Program-made: the position numbers and the translations under genes
Notes under the pieces: generated by a model
The model's database searches: none
Told to the model about the DNA's origin: nothing
What the model saw: the letters and a program-made list of their open reading frames with translations, nothing else
Shown: positions 17,110 to 25,974 of the stretch, in pieces
Layout of the letters: each line of letters opens with the position of its first letter
Numbering within the stretch: the stretch's first letter is position 1
NCBI RefSeq assembly: GCF_000520815.1
Contig: NZ_ASRY01000208.1
Span: 1-56,486 of the forward strand
Length of the DNA: 56,486 bases
From: Paenibacillus maysiensis
Lineage (GTDB): Bacteria > Bacillota > Bacilli > Paenibacillales > Paenibacillaceae
Direction: 5' to 3'

Positions 17110-17143
17110 ATGTAATTAAAAACATGTTTAAATTTACATGTTT
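17110..17143. promoter_or_regulatory. Two overlapping PadR operators
   Basis: Site 1 is ATGT-N8-ACAT at 17110-17125 and site 2 is ATGT-N8-ACAT at 17124-17139. The second is extended to AAACATGT-N8-ACATGTTT (17120-17143), an 8-base perfect dyad. The spacing and half-sites equal the consensus reported for B. subtilis PadR at padC. Confidence 0.85.
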
Positions 17144-17218
17144 AAGATTCAATGTTTATTATTTTTGGCATGATGTTCAAATTCATGAAAACTCATAATA
17201 CAGAAAGAAGGATGCAAG

Positions 17219-17710
17219 ATGGACAAGTTTATCGGCAGTCATATGATCTACACCTACGAGAATGGTTGGGAATACGAAATATATATTAAAAATGAAGATA
17301 CCATCGACTATCGCATTCATAGCGGCATGGTAGGCGGACGTTGGGTTCGTGACCAGAAGGTCAACCTAGTGAAGCTGGTGGAGAATGTGTACAAGGTATC
17401 GTGGACTGAACCGACAGGTACGGACGTTTCCCTGAACTTTATGCCAGAGGAAAAACGGATGCACGGCATTATTTTCTTCCCTAAATGGGTTCATGAGCAT
17501 CCCGAAATCACTGTACGCTATCAAAACGATTTTATTCCGCTGATGGAAGAATCGCGTGAAAAATACGAAACCTATCCTAAATATGTTGTCCCTGAATTTG
17601 CAGATATTACATTCATTGAAAATGCGGGTGTAAACAACGAAAAATTGATTTCTCAAGCGCCATACGCAGGTATGACAGACGATATTCGTGCAGGTAAGCT
17701 GCAAGCATAA
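17219..17710 (+). CDS. padC: Phenolic acid decarboxylase
   Basis: 163 residues, nearly colinear with B. subtilis PadC: it begins [20 protein letters not shown] and has [13 protein letters not shown] and [20 protein letters not shown] beta-barrel enzyme without cofactor that decarboxylates p-coumaric, ferulic and caffeic acids to vinyl derivatives, detoxifying plant phenolics in the cytoplasm. The ATG follows GAAGG by about 8 bases. Controlled by the divergent padR through the twin operators; a terminator follows. It fits a plant-associated soil lifestyle. Confidence 0.96.
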   Translation: MDKFIGSHMIYTYENGWEYEIYIKNEDTIDYRIHSGMVGGRWVRDQKVNLVKLVENVYKVSWTEPTGTDVSLNFMPEEKRMHGIIFFPKWVHEHPEITVRYQNDFIPLMEESREKYETYPKYVVPEFADITFIENAGVNNEKLISQAPYAGMTDDIRAGKLQA

Positions 17711-17731
17711 TCAAACATTTGCTGATGGGTG

Positions 17732-17771
17732 TAAAGCCTGGGTCTGTGATAAGCAGTCTCAGGCTTTTTTG
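17732..17771 (+). terminator. Terminator after padC
   Basis: AAAGCCTG...CAGGCTTTTTT hairpin with TGTGATAAG in the loop and six T after the stem. Confidence 0.8.
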
Positions 17772-17813
17772 TGCTGATTGGAGAGAGGGTAGGGATTAAT
17801 CTGTGAGCGGGAT

Positions 17814-18260
17814 TTAGAATGAATAGTAGACCAGACCATGCTCGATCAGATAAGAACGGCTAATCCGAGGTTTGACGATGGGCGTTGCAGGGGAGAGACT
17901 TTGCAGGTTCACGTGGGTGGTCAGATCGGATAAGGCGGACAGAGCCAGCTCTGCTTTGACAGTTCCCCAGTTGTCAGCGTGGTGCTGAATATATTGGTGA
18001 GCCTCGGTAAAGGATAGACCCTTGAGCAAGGTGAACACGGAAGCCCATCGGACGAGGTCGAAGCTTCCTTTGATTTCAGGCAGCTCATATTCTGCCCGGC
18101 CTTGAGCATCGTTACACGACATGGTGAGCAAGCCACAGCAGGGGTGTTGATCATGTTTAGAGTCTGGAAATTGACGATAGTCGTACTGAATGATTGCCAT
18201 GGAACCAATGCGTAATTGGGTTGCTTTGGACGTTTTGGGCTGGGCAAGCGTCATGCTCAT
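17814..18260 (-). CDS. Hypothetical cytoplasmic protein, 148 residues
   Basis: No family recognised. There is no signal peptide or membrane helix. Features: a HPCCGLLTMSC stretch with three cysteines (about residues 40-50) and a helical segment around FDLVRWASVFTLLKGLSFTE. The ATG at 18260 is preceded by AAGGAGG with 11 bases of spacing, a convincing ribosome site; an ATG two codons later is also possible. It stands alone between padC (convergent) and the MFS gene. Codon use resembles the surrounding genes, so it is probably real. Confidence 0.65.
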   Translation of the reverse strand: MSMTLAQPKTSKATQLRIGSMAIIQYDYRQFPDSKHDQHPCCGLLTMSCNDAQGRAEYELPEIKGSFDLVRWASVFTLLKGLSFTEAHQYIQHHADNWGTVKAELALSALSDLTTHVNLQSLSPATPIVKPRISRSYLIEHGLVYYSF

Positions 18261-18446
18261 GCTAGAATGGCCTCCTTCGATTCACCGTAAATAGGGATGG
18301 GAGAATCATACGTCACAGCGGATGTAATGTAAATCACGCACAGGGGCTCAAAATAAGGATAAGTAACGAAAACCGACTTTTAATACTCATGAAAACGGAT
18401 ACTTGCATCCGTTTCTTTTATTATCTTGCCGATAGTCCTTTATATT

Positions 18447-18483
18447 GAAAAAAAGACAACCCCGGATTTCCCCGGGATTGTCA
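18447..18483 (-). terminator. Terminator of the MFS gene
   Basis: GACAA-CCCCGG pairs with CCGGG-ATTGTC around ATTTCC. On the minus strand the stem is followed by seven T, directly after the stop codon. Confidence 0.85.
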
Positions 18484-19992
18484 TTATGCTCTCTTAGGTC
18501 CAAAAATCATAAAACTGATCGCGGCTAGAACCCAGACACCAATACCGCCGTAGAGCATTATCAAGCCAAAGCCGTGCACAAGCGCTGCATGGACGACGGC
18601 TCCAGACGCATCCAGAGAGGAGAGTTCTGGCAAACTCTCAGTATTTCCGGCGGCTATTTTTTCGGCCACAGACCGCAATTGCACTGCATTGAGAGTCCCG
18701 GAAAGGGCACCCTTCAAATAAGATAGAATACCTTCCTGCAAGATGAATCCCATCACAGCGATGTTGATGGCTAGACTGATAAATCTGGCACTCGTTTCTA
18801 TACCGGAAGCCATGCCTGCACGGGCACTCGGAACAGAGCCGGTGGTCGTGTTGGTCACAGGCGTGTTGGTTAAGCCAAGCCCAATACCAGCCAACAAGGA
18901 GCCAGGGAGCATGGTTAACCAACTGGCGTGATCGCTGCCGCTGCCATATTTCATCAAAATGAAGCCCATACCGAGGATGAACAGACCTGATGGAATGACT
19001 ATACGCGGCTGATAGCGGAGCGAAAAACGCTCTGCCAGAGGCGGAATTAACAAGGTGGGCAGCGCATAAGCCAAGAGAGACAGCCCGGCGGCTACGATGC
19101 CGTAACCTAGGCCACTCTGGAAATAGATCGGCAGATAGATCATGAACGGCCAGAAACTGAAGTTCATGCCGATGGAGCCAAGGAGAGCGCCGGAGAAATT
19201 ACGTATCTTGAATACGGAAAAGTCAAACATCGGATGGGCGCTGAGCTTTTCCGCAAATAGAAAAACAATGAAACTTATTGCTACTGCAACAAGGATGCTG
19301 ATGGATGCTCTGCTGGTAAGGCCGAGTTCCGGCCCTTGCGTGATAAAGTATGCAAGGCCAAAAACTGTCAACGAAAGCGTGATGATGCCGATAATGTCCA
19401 GCTTTTTCACCTGCGGATCTCTGGACTCCTCTATGCCACCGAAAACAAGAATCAAAGTGAGGATGGTCAACGGAACGTGGACCAGGAAAACCCAATGCCA
19501 GTTCAACACGGCCACGATCATGCCGCCGATGATAGGTCCAAAACCGAGGCCGATACCGAACACGATCCCCCATATGCCAAAGGCCTTGCTACGTTCTTGT
19601 CCTTCCTGAAACCGATGTGAAAGAATTGCTACCTGGCAAATCTGCATCGCACCAGCACCCACCCCTTGAAGAAACCGACTGATGATCAGAACCGATGTGT
19701 TTTGCGCCAAGCCACAAATCAAGGATGTAATACCGAACAAGACGAGGCTGATAATAAAAATACGCCTCCTTCCATACCGGTCAGCCAGCGTTCCAACAGC
19801 CATCAGAACTGTGGCACATGCAATGGTGTAAGCGTTCATAATCCATTGCATATCCTTAAGATCGCCATGCAATACTTTTTCCAGAGTTGGCAGTATCACT
19901 GGCACACTGGAAATTTCGAGGCCGAACATCAATGCGGACAAACATATAGCAGCCAATGCAATTATATTTTTGCGGGAGAAGGAGAGGCTCAC
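18484..19992 (-). CDS. MFS multidrug exporter, DHA2 (EmrB/QacA) family, 14 TM
   Basis: 502 residues, of a length and hydrophobicity for 14 membrane helices. Motif A occurs as LADRYGRRR and motif C as GIGLGFGPIIGGMIVAVLNW, followed by WHWVFLVHVP, all typical of H+-coupled EmrB/QacA exporters. The ATG overlaps the stop of the upstream 65-residue ORF (ATGA), so the two are translationally coupled. A divergent Lrp-type regulator lies upstream. The substrate is unknown; drugs, dyes or a self-made peptide are possible. Confidence 0.9.
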   Translation of the reverse strand: MSLSFSRKNIIALAAICLSALMFGLEISSVPVILPTLEKVLHGDLKDMQWIMNAYTIACATVLMAVGTLADRYGRRRIFIISLVLFGITSLICGLAQNTSVLIISRFLQGVGAGAMQICQVAILSHRFQEGQERSKAFGIWGIVFGIGLGFGPIIGGMIVAVLNWHWVFLVHVPLTILTLILVFGGIEESRDPQVKKLDIIGIITLSLTVFGLAYFITQGPELGLTSRASISILVAVAISFIVFLFAEKLSAHPMFDFSVFKIRNFSGALLGSIGMNFSFWPFMIYLPIYFQSGLGYGIVAAGLSLLAYALPTLLIPPLAERFSLRYQPRIVIPSGLFILGMGFILMKYGSGSDHASWLTMLPGSLLAGIGLGLTNTPVTNTTTGSVPSARAGMASGIETSARFISLAINIAVMGFILQEGILSYLKGALSGTLNAVQLRSVAEKIAAGNTESLPELSSLDASGAVVHAALVHGFGLIMLYGGIGVWVLAAISFMIFGPKRA

Positions 19993-20186
19993 TGAGAGGT
20001 CCCTCCAGACTTTTGTTCACGGTCTGGACATCCGGCAGCGCAACTATAATATTGCGCCTCATTAAGCGCAACTCGTACACCAGCACCAACCAGCCTTTTT
20101 TCGTCAATTGTACGATTAATAGCCTCTTCAATATGTACTTCTAAATCTGCTACTGTTCCTACCTTATTCAAAACGTATTTGCTCAA
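19989..20186 (-). CDS. Small 65-residue protein coupled to the MFS exporter
   Basis: Not recognised. A TTG start follows AGAGAGGAT by about 9 bases. The first ~40 residues are charged and helical (VADLEVHIEEAINRT), and the end LNEAQYYSCAAGCPDREQ carries two cysteines spaced CAAGC in a Gly/Ala/Ser-poor tail. Its stop overlaps the exporter ATG. It could be an accessory protein, a regulator of the exporter or a peptide it exports; nothing in the sequence decides this. Confidence 0.6.
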   Translation of the reverse strand: MSKYVLNKVGTVADLEVHIEEAINRTIDEKRLVGAGVRVALNEAQYYSCAAGCPDREQKSGGTSQ

Positions 20187-20358
20187 GAGCAGCCATCCTC
20201 TCTATCTTTTCATGTTTGGTTCACCTTATCGATGTGATTTTAATTATATAATCTAAATCACTCATTTTACATAACGCAATCAATCCATTATGATGATTAT
20301 ACAAAGTAATTAAATGAATTTATCATAAAAACGTTAAATTTAAAGGAGAGCATTCAAA

Positions 20359-20826
20359 GTGGATCATATAGACAAACAAATCCTCTTTTATCTTCAAAGT
20401 CAGGCAAGAATTTCAATGACGGAGCTAGGGAAATGCGTGGGTTTGTCCCAACCTGCTGTAACAGAACGAGTTAAACGAATGGAAGAAAAAGGGGTTATCA
20501 AGGAGTATCGCACTATCATCTCTCCTGAAAAAATAGGAAAGGATACGGCAGCCTATATATTGTTTCGAACTAGAGATTGCCATGCATTTCTTGATTTTGT
20601 CCATACATCTCCACATGTTGCCGAGTGCCACCGTATAAGCGGAGAACACAGTTATTTATTAAAAGTAGTGACCGGCTCGACGCGCACCCTCGAAGAGTTT
20701 AGCAATCAGTGTGATAAGTATGGAACCTACACGAGCCTGATTGTCATGTCGTCACCGATTGATCATAGACTTCTCATTCATTCTCTGGAAGAAGCAAGTG
20801 GAGCTGCTCATTCAGAAAAAGATTAA
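20359..20826 (+). CDS. Lrp/AsnC family transcriptional regulator
   Basis: 155 residues. N-terminal helix-turn-helix (DKQILFYLQSQARISMTELG, then GLSQPAVTERVKRMEEKGVI) and a C-terminal RAM/AsnC ligand domain (HRISGEHSYLLKVV). The GTG start follows AAAGGAGAG by about 8 bases. Encoded divergently from the 65-residue ORF and MFS exporter across an AT-rich 172-base gap, so it is the likely local regulator, perhaps responding to an amino acid. Confidence 0.92.
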   Translation: MDHIDKQILFYLQSQARISMTELGKCVGLSQPAVTERVKRMEEKGVIKEYRTIISPEKIGKDTAAYILFRTRDCHAFLDFVHTSPHVAECHRISGEHSYLLKVVTGSTRTLEEFSNQCDKYGTYTSLIVMSSPIDHRLLIHSLEEASGAAHSEKD

Positions 20827-20831
20827 GAATG

Positions 20832-20873
20832 AAAAAAAAGACACCACCGAGTATCCCCGGGTGTGTCTTTATC
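20832..20873. terminator. Terminator between convergent lrp-type and hxlR-type genes
   Basis: AAAGACAC...GTGTCTTT stem with inner ACC/GGG pairing. It is followed by eight T on the minus strand, so it mainly ends the HxlR gene. Confidence 0.8.
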
Positions 20874-20896
20874 TTAAAAATATATAGTTAAGCTGA

Positions 20897-21283
20897 TTAA
20901 ACGGGCGTTACGTCCTGAATCGCTTCATCTTTCCAAATCACGTTCTCGCGATAGTTTGATCCCCAATTGTACATCGCTCTCAGTACCGGAATCAGGCTTT
21001 CGCCATGCTCAGTCAGTGAGTATTCCACATGCGGAGGGACGACAGGGTAGACCTTACGAAGAATGAGCTTATCCTCCTCCAGCTCGCGCAGCTGGTTAGT
21101 CAGCATTTTTTGTGTAATGTGGGGGATCAGCTTTTTCAGTTCACCGAACCGTTTGGTGCCTTCCAAGCCGAGATGCCATAAAATAATCAGCTTCCATTTT
21201 CCGCCGATGACGGCGAGGGTCAATTCCTTATCACAATTAATCAGCTTCAAATCAATCCGGTCTTTTACAGTAGTGATGTTCAT
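20897..21283 (-). CDS. HxlR family transcriptional regulator
   Basis: 128 residues from the ATG at 21283, the usual HxlR length; the frame is open to 21349. AGGAGG lies only 3 bases before this ATG, so the TTG just before it could also serve. DNA-binding winged helix: [20 protein letters not shown], then [19 protein letters not shown] and [16 protein letters not shown]. Such regulators often sense electrophiles or quinones through a cysteine (CDKEL near the N-terminus here). It follows the GH30 gene on the same strand; the target is unknown. Confidence 0.88.
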   Translation of the reverse strand: MNITTVKDRIDLKLINCDKELTLAVIGGKWKLIILWHLGLEGTKRFGELKKLIPHITQKMLTNQLRELEEDKLILRKVYPVVPPHVEYSLTEHGESLIPVLRAMYNWGSNYRENVIWKDEAIQDVTPV

Positions 21284-21433
21284 CAACCTCCTGTCCGTAG
21301 TTACTCCAAGTATACTGTTTATGACTACTATACGCAAAAGGGGATACATCCATTTTGGAAACTAACCATACTTTTGGATACGGATGGGCTGGTCAGCGGC
21401 GCGTAAAGTTATGTGTTTGGAAAGCTACGACGG

Positions 21434-22777
21434 TTAAGAAGGAATGACGATGGTGTTAAATGATTCCGGCTCCAGCTCGAAATGATGCGTAGCCTCTCCA
21501 GCGGACAGATTCAGCACACGCGATTCGTGGAATGGATTGGCAATGACCACTATCGTTTGTCCGTCAGCATTGCGGAAAGCGACGGCATTTCCCGTCCATG
21601 ATCCACGGAGTCCAATGCGTCTCGCACCCGGCAATACAAAATGAGAAAAGTGCTTCATCACGTAATATTCCGGGTTCAGGATACGCTTACGATCTGCCGG
21701 GTCAACGGTGATCATCGAATTTTGCTCCCATCCCCATGTGCTCTTGCCTTTCGGCTCCAAAACCATGTTCCAGTAAATATAAGCATTCACGCCATTGGTG
21801 AAGTAGTGCTGGTACAGGTTATATACATATTTGGCGTAGTCCCAGGAATTTTCTCCGTTCCCGCACTCATTTTCTGTCTGCATGTAACGAAGCTCGGGAT
21901 AGCTGGCTATGGTGCGCTGGATGGCGTTTTTGCCTGCCCACTGATAGCCCACGCCTTTAATATATTTGTAGGCCTCCGGGTCACTCAGCACGGTATGGGC
22001 ATATTCATCGAAACCGGTCGAAGTCTTCTTCATTAATTCTTCCCACGGATCGGGGGCGTTAATGGTACCCAGCCAAATTTCCGTATCTAGTCCGTGTTCC
22101 TCGAAGGCAGGGCCTAAATAGTCGCGAATAAATTCGCGAAGCTGTTCACCAGTCCATACACAGGAAGGAAATTTTTGATCGGCAATGACTTCATTTTGAA
22201 CATGGACCTGATGAATCGTAATGCCTGCCTCACGGTAAGCCTGCACAAATTTGACGAAGTATAATGCATACGCTTTCAAAATATCCTTTTCCCAGCGCAA
22301 TGTGCCGTAATTGTAAGCCTTGGGCGATTTCATCCATGTCGGCGGGCTCCAGGGTGAAGCGAACAGCTTCAAGTCCGGGTTAAGTTGTAACGCTTCCCGA
22401 ATGAAAGGAATGAGATACTGCTGATCACGCTCGATGGAAAAATGCCTCATCTCCACGTCGCCATCCATTTCATTATGACTGTACCATTCCAGCGCGTAGT
22501 CACTGGCTCCAATAGGGAGTCGGCAAATCGTGAATTTGTGCTCGCCCTCCGGATGGAAGAGAGAATGAAGCACCTGCTCCCGTTCGTCGCTCTCCAAATG
22601 GTTTAAGGCTACATAGCCCAGTTCATTAAAACAGCCGCCAAAGCCTTCGACGAGCTGATACGCTTCCCCCGTAATGGTCAGGTTGGCAGGCTCTTGGGTT
22701 TTGCTAGGATGATGAGATCGGGATTGCCAAGCTTTAGCTTTGGAAGTGGAAAACCACTGAATGGTCTGATTGCTCAT
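21434..22777 (-). CDS. Glycoside hydrolase family 30 (glucosylceramidase-like)
   Basis: 447 residues, no signal peptide, so probably intracellular. (beta/alpha)8 barrel motifs of GH30: VEGFGGCFNELG near the start, CRLPIGASDYAL, then FASPWSPPTWMKSP. The acid/base glutamate is in VHVQNEV (Glu196) and the nucleophile probably in MQTENECG (Glu302). A C-terminal beta-sandwich side domain follows (about 385-447, VVIANPFHESRVLNL). Likely a beta-glucosidase or beta-xylosidase acting on imported oligosaccharides. Its 5' leader holds a cre-like site, so it is probably under CcpA control. Specificity cannot be set from sequence alone. Confidence 0.88.
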   Translation of the reverse strand: MSNQTIQWFSTSKAKAWQSRSHHPSKTQEPANLTITGEAYQLVEGFGGCFNELGYVALNHLESDEREQVLHSLFHPEGEHKFTICRLPIGASDYALEWYSHNEMDGDVEMRHFSIERDQQYLIPFIREALQLNPDLKLFASPWSPPTWMKSPKAYNYGTLRWEKDILKAYALYFVKFVQAYREAGITIHQVHVQNEVIADQKFPSCVWTGEQLREFIRDYLGPAFEEHGLDTEIWLGTINAPDPWEELMKKTSTGFDEYAHTVLSDPEAYKYIKGVGYQWAGKNAIQRTIASYPELRYMQTENECGNGENSWDYAKYVYNLYQHYFTNGVNAYIYWNMVLEPKGKSTWGWEQNSMITVDPADRKRILNPEYYVMKHFSHFVLPGARRIGLRGSWTGNAVAFRNADGQTIVVIANPFHESRVLNLSAGEATHHFELEPESFNTIVIPS

Positions 22778-22789
22778 ATATTACCCTCC

Positions 22790-22821
22790 TGTTAACGCTT
22801 TTTGTATCTCTTCTTATTATA
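22790..22821 (-). promoter_or_regulatory. Promoter -10 and downstream cre-like site of the GH30 gene
   Basis: On the minus strand TATAAT (22821-22816) is followed 11 bases later by CAAAAAGCGTTAACA (22804-22790), matching 12 of 15 positions of the CcpA consensus WTGNAARCGNWWWCA. The site lies in the early leader, a position that blocks elongation in known CcpA targets. Confidence 0.5.
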
Positions 22822-22972
22822 GGGTAGGATCATAGGAGATGAGATGGTCTGAGCCAAGACAAATTTGCCCTAATCCAAGGTAGATTCTGCTGATAAGAGG
22901 TGCCAAGAACACATAAAGAACACATGTCTTTGGTATGCTGTTGTCCTAGAATGACCGAAAGAGGGAAGTCGA

Positions 22973-23653
22973 TTGAATAAAAGGGTTCTTCTCGTGGAGG
23001 ATGAAATACGTATCCGTGAAGTCATTGCGGATTATTTTAAGCAGAATAATTGGGAAGTCTATGAAGCAGGCAATGGAAAAGATGCGCTAATCTGGTTTGA
23101 TTCGGTGCAGCCCGACCTGATCATACTCGATATTATGATGCCAGAGCTGGATGGTTGGGAGGTATGCCGTCAGGTTCGCAGCCGTTCCGGGGTGCCGATC
23201 ATTTTGCTGACCGCCAAATCCGGTGAAGATGATAAAATATTGGGCTTTGAGCTGGGAGCAGATGACTACGTTACCAAGCCTTTTAGCCCCAAGGTGCTGA
23301 TCGCCCGCGCGAACGCGCTGATGAAACGGGTGGAGGGCCATGTGCTGCCTGAGTCGCATGTCCTGCGGTTCGGCACGGCCATTCTCAATACGATGGCTCA
23401 TCGGCTTGAGGTGGATCAGGCGGAAGTCGAGCTGACGCCCAAGGAGTATGAGCTGCTACGGTTGCTTATACATAACAAAGGTATGGTCATTTCACGGGAT
23501 GCGATACTTAGCCGGGTGTGGGGGATCGACTTTGAAGGAGACACGCGGGTCGTGGATACGCATATCAAAAAGCTGAGAAGCAAGCTGGGCCGTGAATCAC
23601 GCCATATCCGGACCGTTTTTGGTACAGGCTACAGGTTTGAGGAGGAAGAATGA
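22973..23653 (+). CDS. OmpR/PhoB family response regulator
   Basis: 226 residues. Receiver domain 1-115 with phospho-acceptor Asp53 in ILDIMMPELDG and the Lys of DDYVTKPFSP. The winged-helix DNA-binding domain at about 130-225 has ELTPKEYELLRLL and RVVDTHIKKLRSKLG. TTG start with GAGGGAAG about 4 bases upstream. It overlaps the histidine kinase start by 4 bases. The gene is divergent from GH30. The signal is unknown; downstream membrane and phospholipid genes hint at envelope stress. Confidence 0.93.
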   Translation: MNKRVLLVEDEIRIREVIADYFKQNNWEVYEAGNGKDALIWFDSVQPDLIILDIMMPELDGWEVCRQVRSRSGVPIILLTAKSGEDDKILGFELGADDYVTKPFSPKVLIARANALMKRVEGHVLPESHVLRFGTAILNTMAHRLEVDQAEVELTPKEYELLRLLIHNKGMVISRDAILSRVWGIDFEGDTRVVDTHIKKLRSKLGRESRHIRTVFGTGYRFEEEE

Positions 23654-25419
23654 ACAAACGGGGAGTTACCTTTAAGTTGTTCATTATGACCGTTGTATTT
23701 TTTCTTTGTTTTTACGGGATGGTGATTTTAAGTCAATTTCTGTTTTTTGAAAAATTTTATCAGCAACAGAAGATTGGTCGTGTAGAAAGCCGTTTGCAAA
23801 GCTTCGGTCAAAGCTATGTCAATGAGGCTTGGGGATCGGGCAGGGTTTCGCGAGAGGCAGCTCGCTTTATGCTTCAGAATAAGAACCAGCTGGCGATTGT
23901 AACGCCGGACGGCAAAGTCAAGCTGGATGACCCGTTCCATATCAATCTCAGAAAAGCAGACGGACAGATCGTTAAAATATCGTTATCTCTGTTTATGAAC
24001 CAGTTCGGAGATGAGCTGAGAGCGGCCCGGATTCAGCCGGGTGACACGTTAACCGTTGAAGGTGAAGTGTTGGAATCCGACGGTATCTCTTCCGTCAATT
24101 TCATTTATCCGTCGGGCATTCAAAAGCCAGGCTCCAAACATATAGGAACGACATCGGAAGAGATGAGCACAGAGGGCAGTGTAAGGTTGTCTGGTACGGT
24201 GACAGAAATTGTGCTGCCGGATCTGAAAACCTGGAGCCAGCGGCAAGGACTGCTGTTTAGTGCGCTGGAGGAATGGTTTCCTTTGTCGCAGACCCATTTG
24301 GAGAAGCTCAAGAATTTTGAAGTGCTGGAGGAAGAGTGGACGGAGCCTTGGACGGGTGTGCGTAATGCGGTCATTGTCTATCCTGTGCGACAAAGCACCG
24401 GAGAGATCGACCTGCTGTTCACAGTGACATCGTTGCAGGAAATCAGCGAGACGAATGAAGCTCTGCGCTGGTTCTATCTGTACCTGGGCATCGGGGGTTT
24501 TGCCCTGATTCTTATTTTGTCCTTGTTCTATTCCCGAATGGTGACCCGTCCGCTCATTGCCTTGAACAATACTGCCAAACGGATGGCTAAGCTTGATTTT
24601 ACAGCCCATACACCGATTCGGCAAAATGATGAACTGGGCAGCCTGTCCTACAGCATGTATACCCTGTCCCAGAACCTGGACACCGCTTTGCGCGAGCTTC
24701 AGGAGGCTAACCAGCAACTGGTTGAGGACATGGAGCAGAAACAGAGGATGGAGGCTGTGCAGCAGGACTTTTTTGCCAACGCCTCTCATGAGCTGAAGAC
24801 CCCGCTTAGTATTGTTAAAGGCTTCGCAGAAGGGCTGCAGGATGGCGTTAGTGCCGGGAAGCAGGACCACTATATCAAGGTGATTGTGGAGGAAGCGGAC
24901 AAAATGGAGCGACTGGTCAAGGATATGCTGGACCTCGCCAAGCTGGAATCCGGTACCCTCAAGCTTCGCAAAACGACCTTTATACTGAGCGAGCTGGTGG
25001 AGGAAGTCGTGGACAAGCTGTTCCATCTGTTAAAGGAAAAGCATCTGGAAGTGGTCATTATCCCTGCTAATGAGCTGCCGATTCACGCCGATGCCGGATG
25101 GCTGGAGCAAGTGATTTTCAACTTCGTCATGAATGCCATCCGGCATGCCGAGGAAGGAAGTTCGATTACGATCTGTATCGAAGGCTCCGGGGAAATCAAT
25201 ACCTTTTCCATTGAAAATAAAGGGGAAACGATTCCCGACGATCAGCTGGAGCAAATTTGGGAACGCTTTTACCGGGCCGAGCTTTCACGCAGCCGTCAGA
25301 CAGGGGGAACTGGACTGGGACTGTCGATCGTCAAACGGATTTTAGATTTGCACGATTTCCGCTATATGGCGGAGAATACCAAGGATGGCGTTCGTTTTGT
25401 CGTCATATTCGAAGGTTAA
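23650..25419 (+). CDS. Membrane sensor histidine kinase
   Basis: 589 residues. TM helix at about 12-32, an extracytoplasmic sensor region of about 240 residues without a recognised fold, second TM at about 277-297, HAMP linker (YSRMVTRPLIALNNTAKRM), HisKA with His380 in ANASHELKTPLSIVKGF, and HATPase_c with the N box FNFVMNAIRHAEEG and G box GGTGLGLSIVK. Start overlaps the regulator stop, so the pair is coupled. Partner of the regulator at 22973. Confidence 0.94.
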   Translation: MNKRGVTFKLFIMTVVFFLCFYGMVILSQFLFFEKFYQQQKIGRVESRLQSFGQSYVNEAWGSGRVSREAARFMLQNKNQLAIVTPDGKVKLDDPFHINLRKADGQIVKISLSLFMNQFGDELRAARIQPGDTLTVEGEVLESDGISSVNFIYPSGIQKPGSKHIGTTSEEMSTEGSVRLSGTVTEIVLPDLKTWSQRQGLLFSALEEWFPLSQTHLEKLKNFEVLEEEWTEPWTGVRNAVIVYPVRQSTGEIDLLFTVTSLQEISETNEALRWFYLYLGIGGFALILILSLFYSRMVTRPLIALNNTAKRMAKLDFTAHTPIRQNDELGSLSYSMYTLSQNLDTALRELQEANQQLVEDMEQKQRMEAVQQDFFANASHELKTPLSIVKGFAEGLQDGVSAGKQDHYIKVIVEEADKMERLVKDMLDLAKLESGTLKLRKTTFILSELVEEVVDKLFHLLKEKHLEVVIIPANELPIHADAGWLEQVIFNFVMNAIRHAEEGSSITICIEGSGEINTFSIENKGETIPDDQLEQIWERFYRAELSRSRQTGGTGLGLSIVKRILDLHDFRYMAENTKDGVRFVVIFEG

Positions 25420-25443
25420 GCTATGGCAAAGGAGTCAAGCAGT

Positions 25444-25953
25444 ATGAAATGGAATTGGTTGCCCTCACTATGCACGATTGCAAATCTGGGGGCAGGGGTA
25501 CTATCCCTGTTTTACACGATTCATGAACAATATACGACCGCTTTTATTCTGATTATAGTGGCTGCCTTGTGGGATGTGCTGGACGGTTTGCTGGCAAGGC
25601 TGCTGCATTGCTCCAGTGAATTTGGCAAGCAGCTCGATTCGCTGGCGGATGTAGTCTCATTTGGCGTTGCCCCTGCTTTCTTGACCTTGTTCTACCAACT
25701 GGGAGGTACACATTGGATGGGGCCGCTTGTGGCTGTTTTGTTTGTGATATGCGGTGCGGTAAGGTTGGCAAGATTCAATCTGTTGGCTTTTAGTAAAGGC
25801 TTCGTAGGCATGCCCATTACGGCTGCGGGTGTGATTTTGTCCTTTATGTTTTTATGGAGTGAGCATTTGCGACCCGAATTATTGCTTGGGCTCATGGTAG
25901 TGCTGTCTTTCCTGATGGTTAGTCGTATTCCGTTCCCGTCCTTCAAAAAATAA
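25444..25953 (+). CDS. pssA: CDP-diacylglycerol-serine O-phosphatidyltransferase family protein
   Basis: 169 residues from the ATG at 25444 (AAGGAG 9 bases before it; an ATG at 25423 includes that ribosome site). The CDP-alcohol phosphatidyltransferase signature is complete: WDVLDGLLAR with the three aspartates and glycine, then GKQLDSLADVVSFG. Six or so membrane helices. It makes phosphatidylserine, the precursor of phosphatidylethanolamine, from CDP-DAG and serine. The serine specificity is inferred from the VVSFGVAPA motif. 24 bases after the kinase gene, so probably the same transcript. No psd decarboxylase is seen here. Confidence 0.88.
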   Translation: MKWNWLPSLCTIANLGAGVLSLFYTIHEQYTTAFILIIVAALWDVLDGLLARLLHCSSEFGKQLDSLADVVSFGVAPAFLTLFYQLGGTHWMGPLVAVLFVICGAVRLARFNLLAFSKGFVGMPITAAGVILSFMFLWSEHLRPELLLGLMVVLSFLMVSRIPFPSFKK

Positions 25954-25974
25954 CCGATCAGGAGGTGGCACCCT

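Noticed and set aside
24049..25026. 325-codon minus-strand open frame
   Set aside because: Lies wholly inside the histidine kinase gene, no ribosome site and no protein-like composition.
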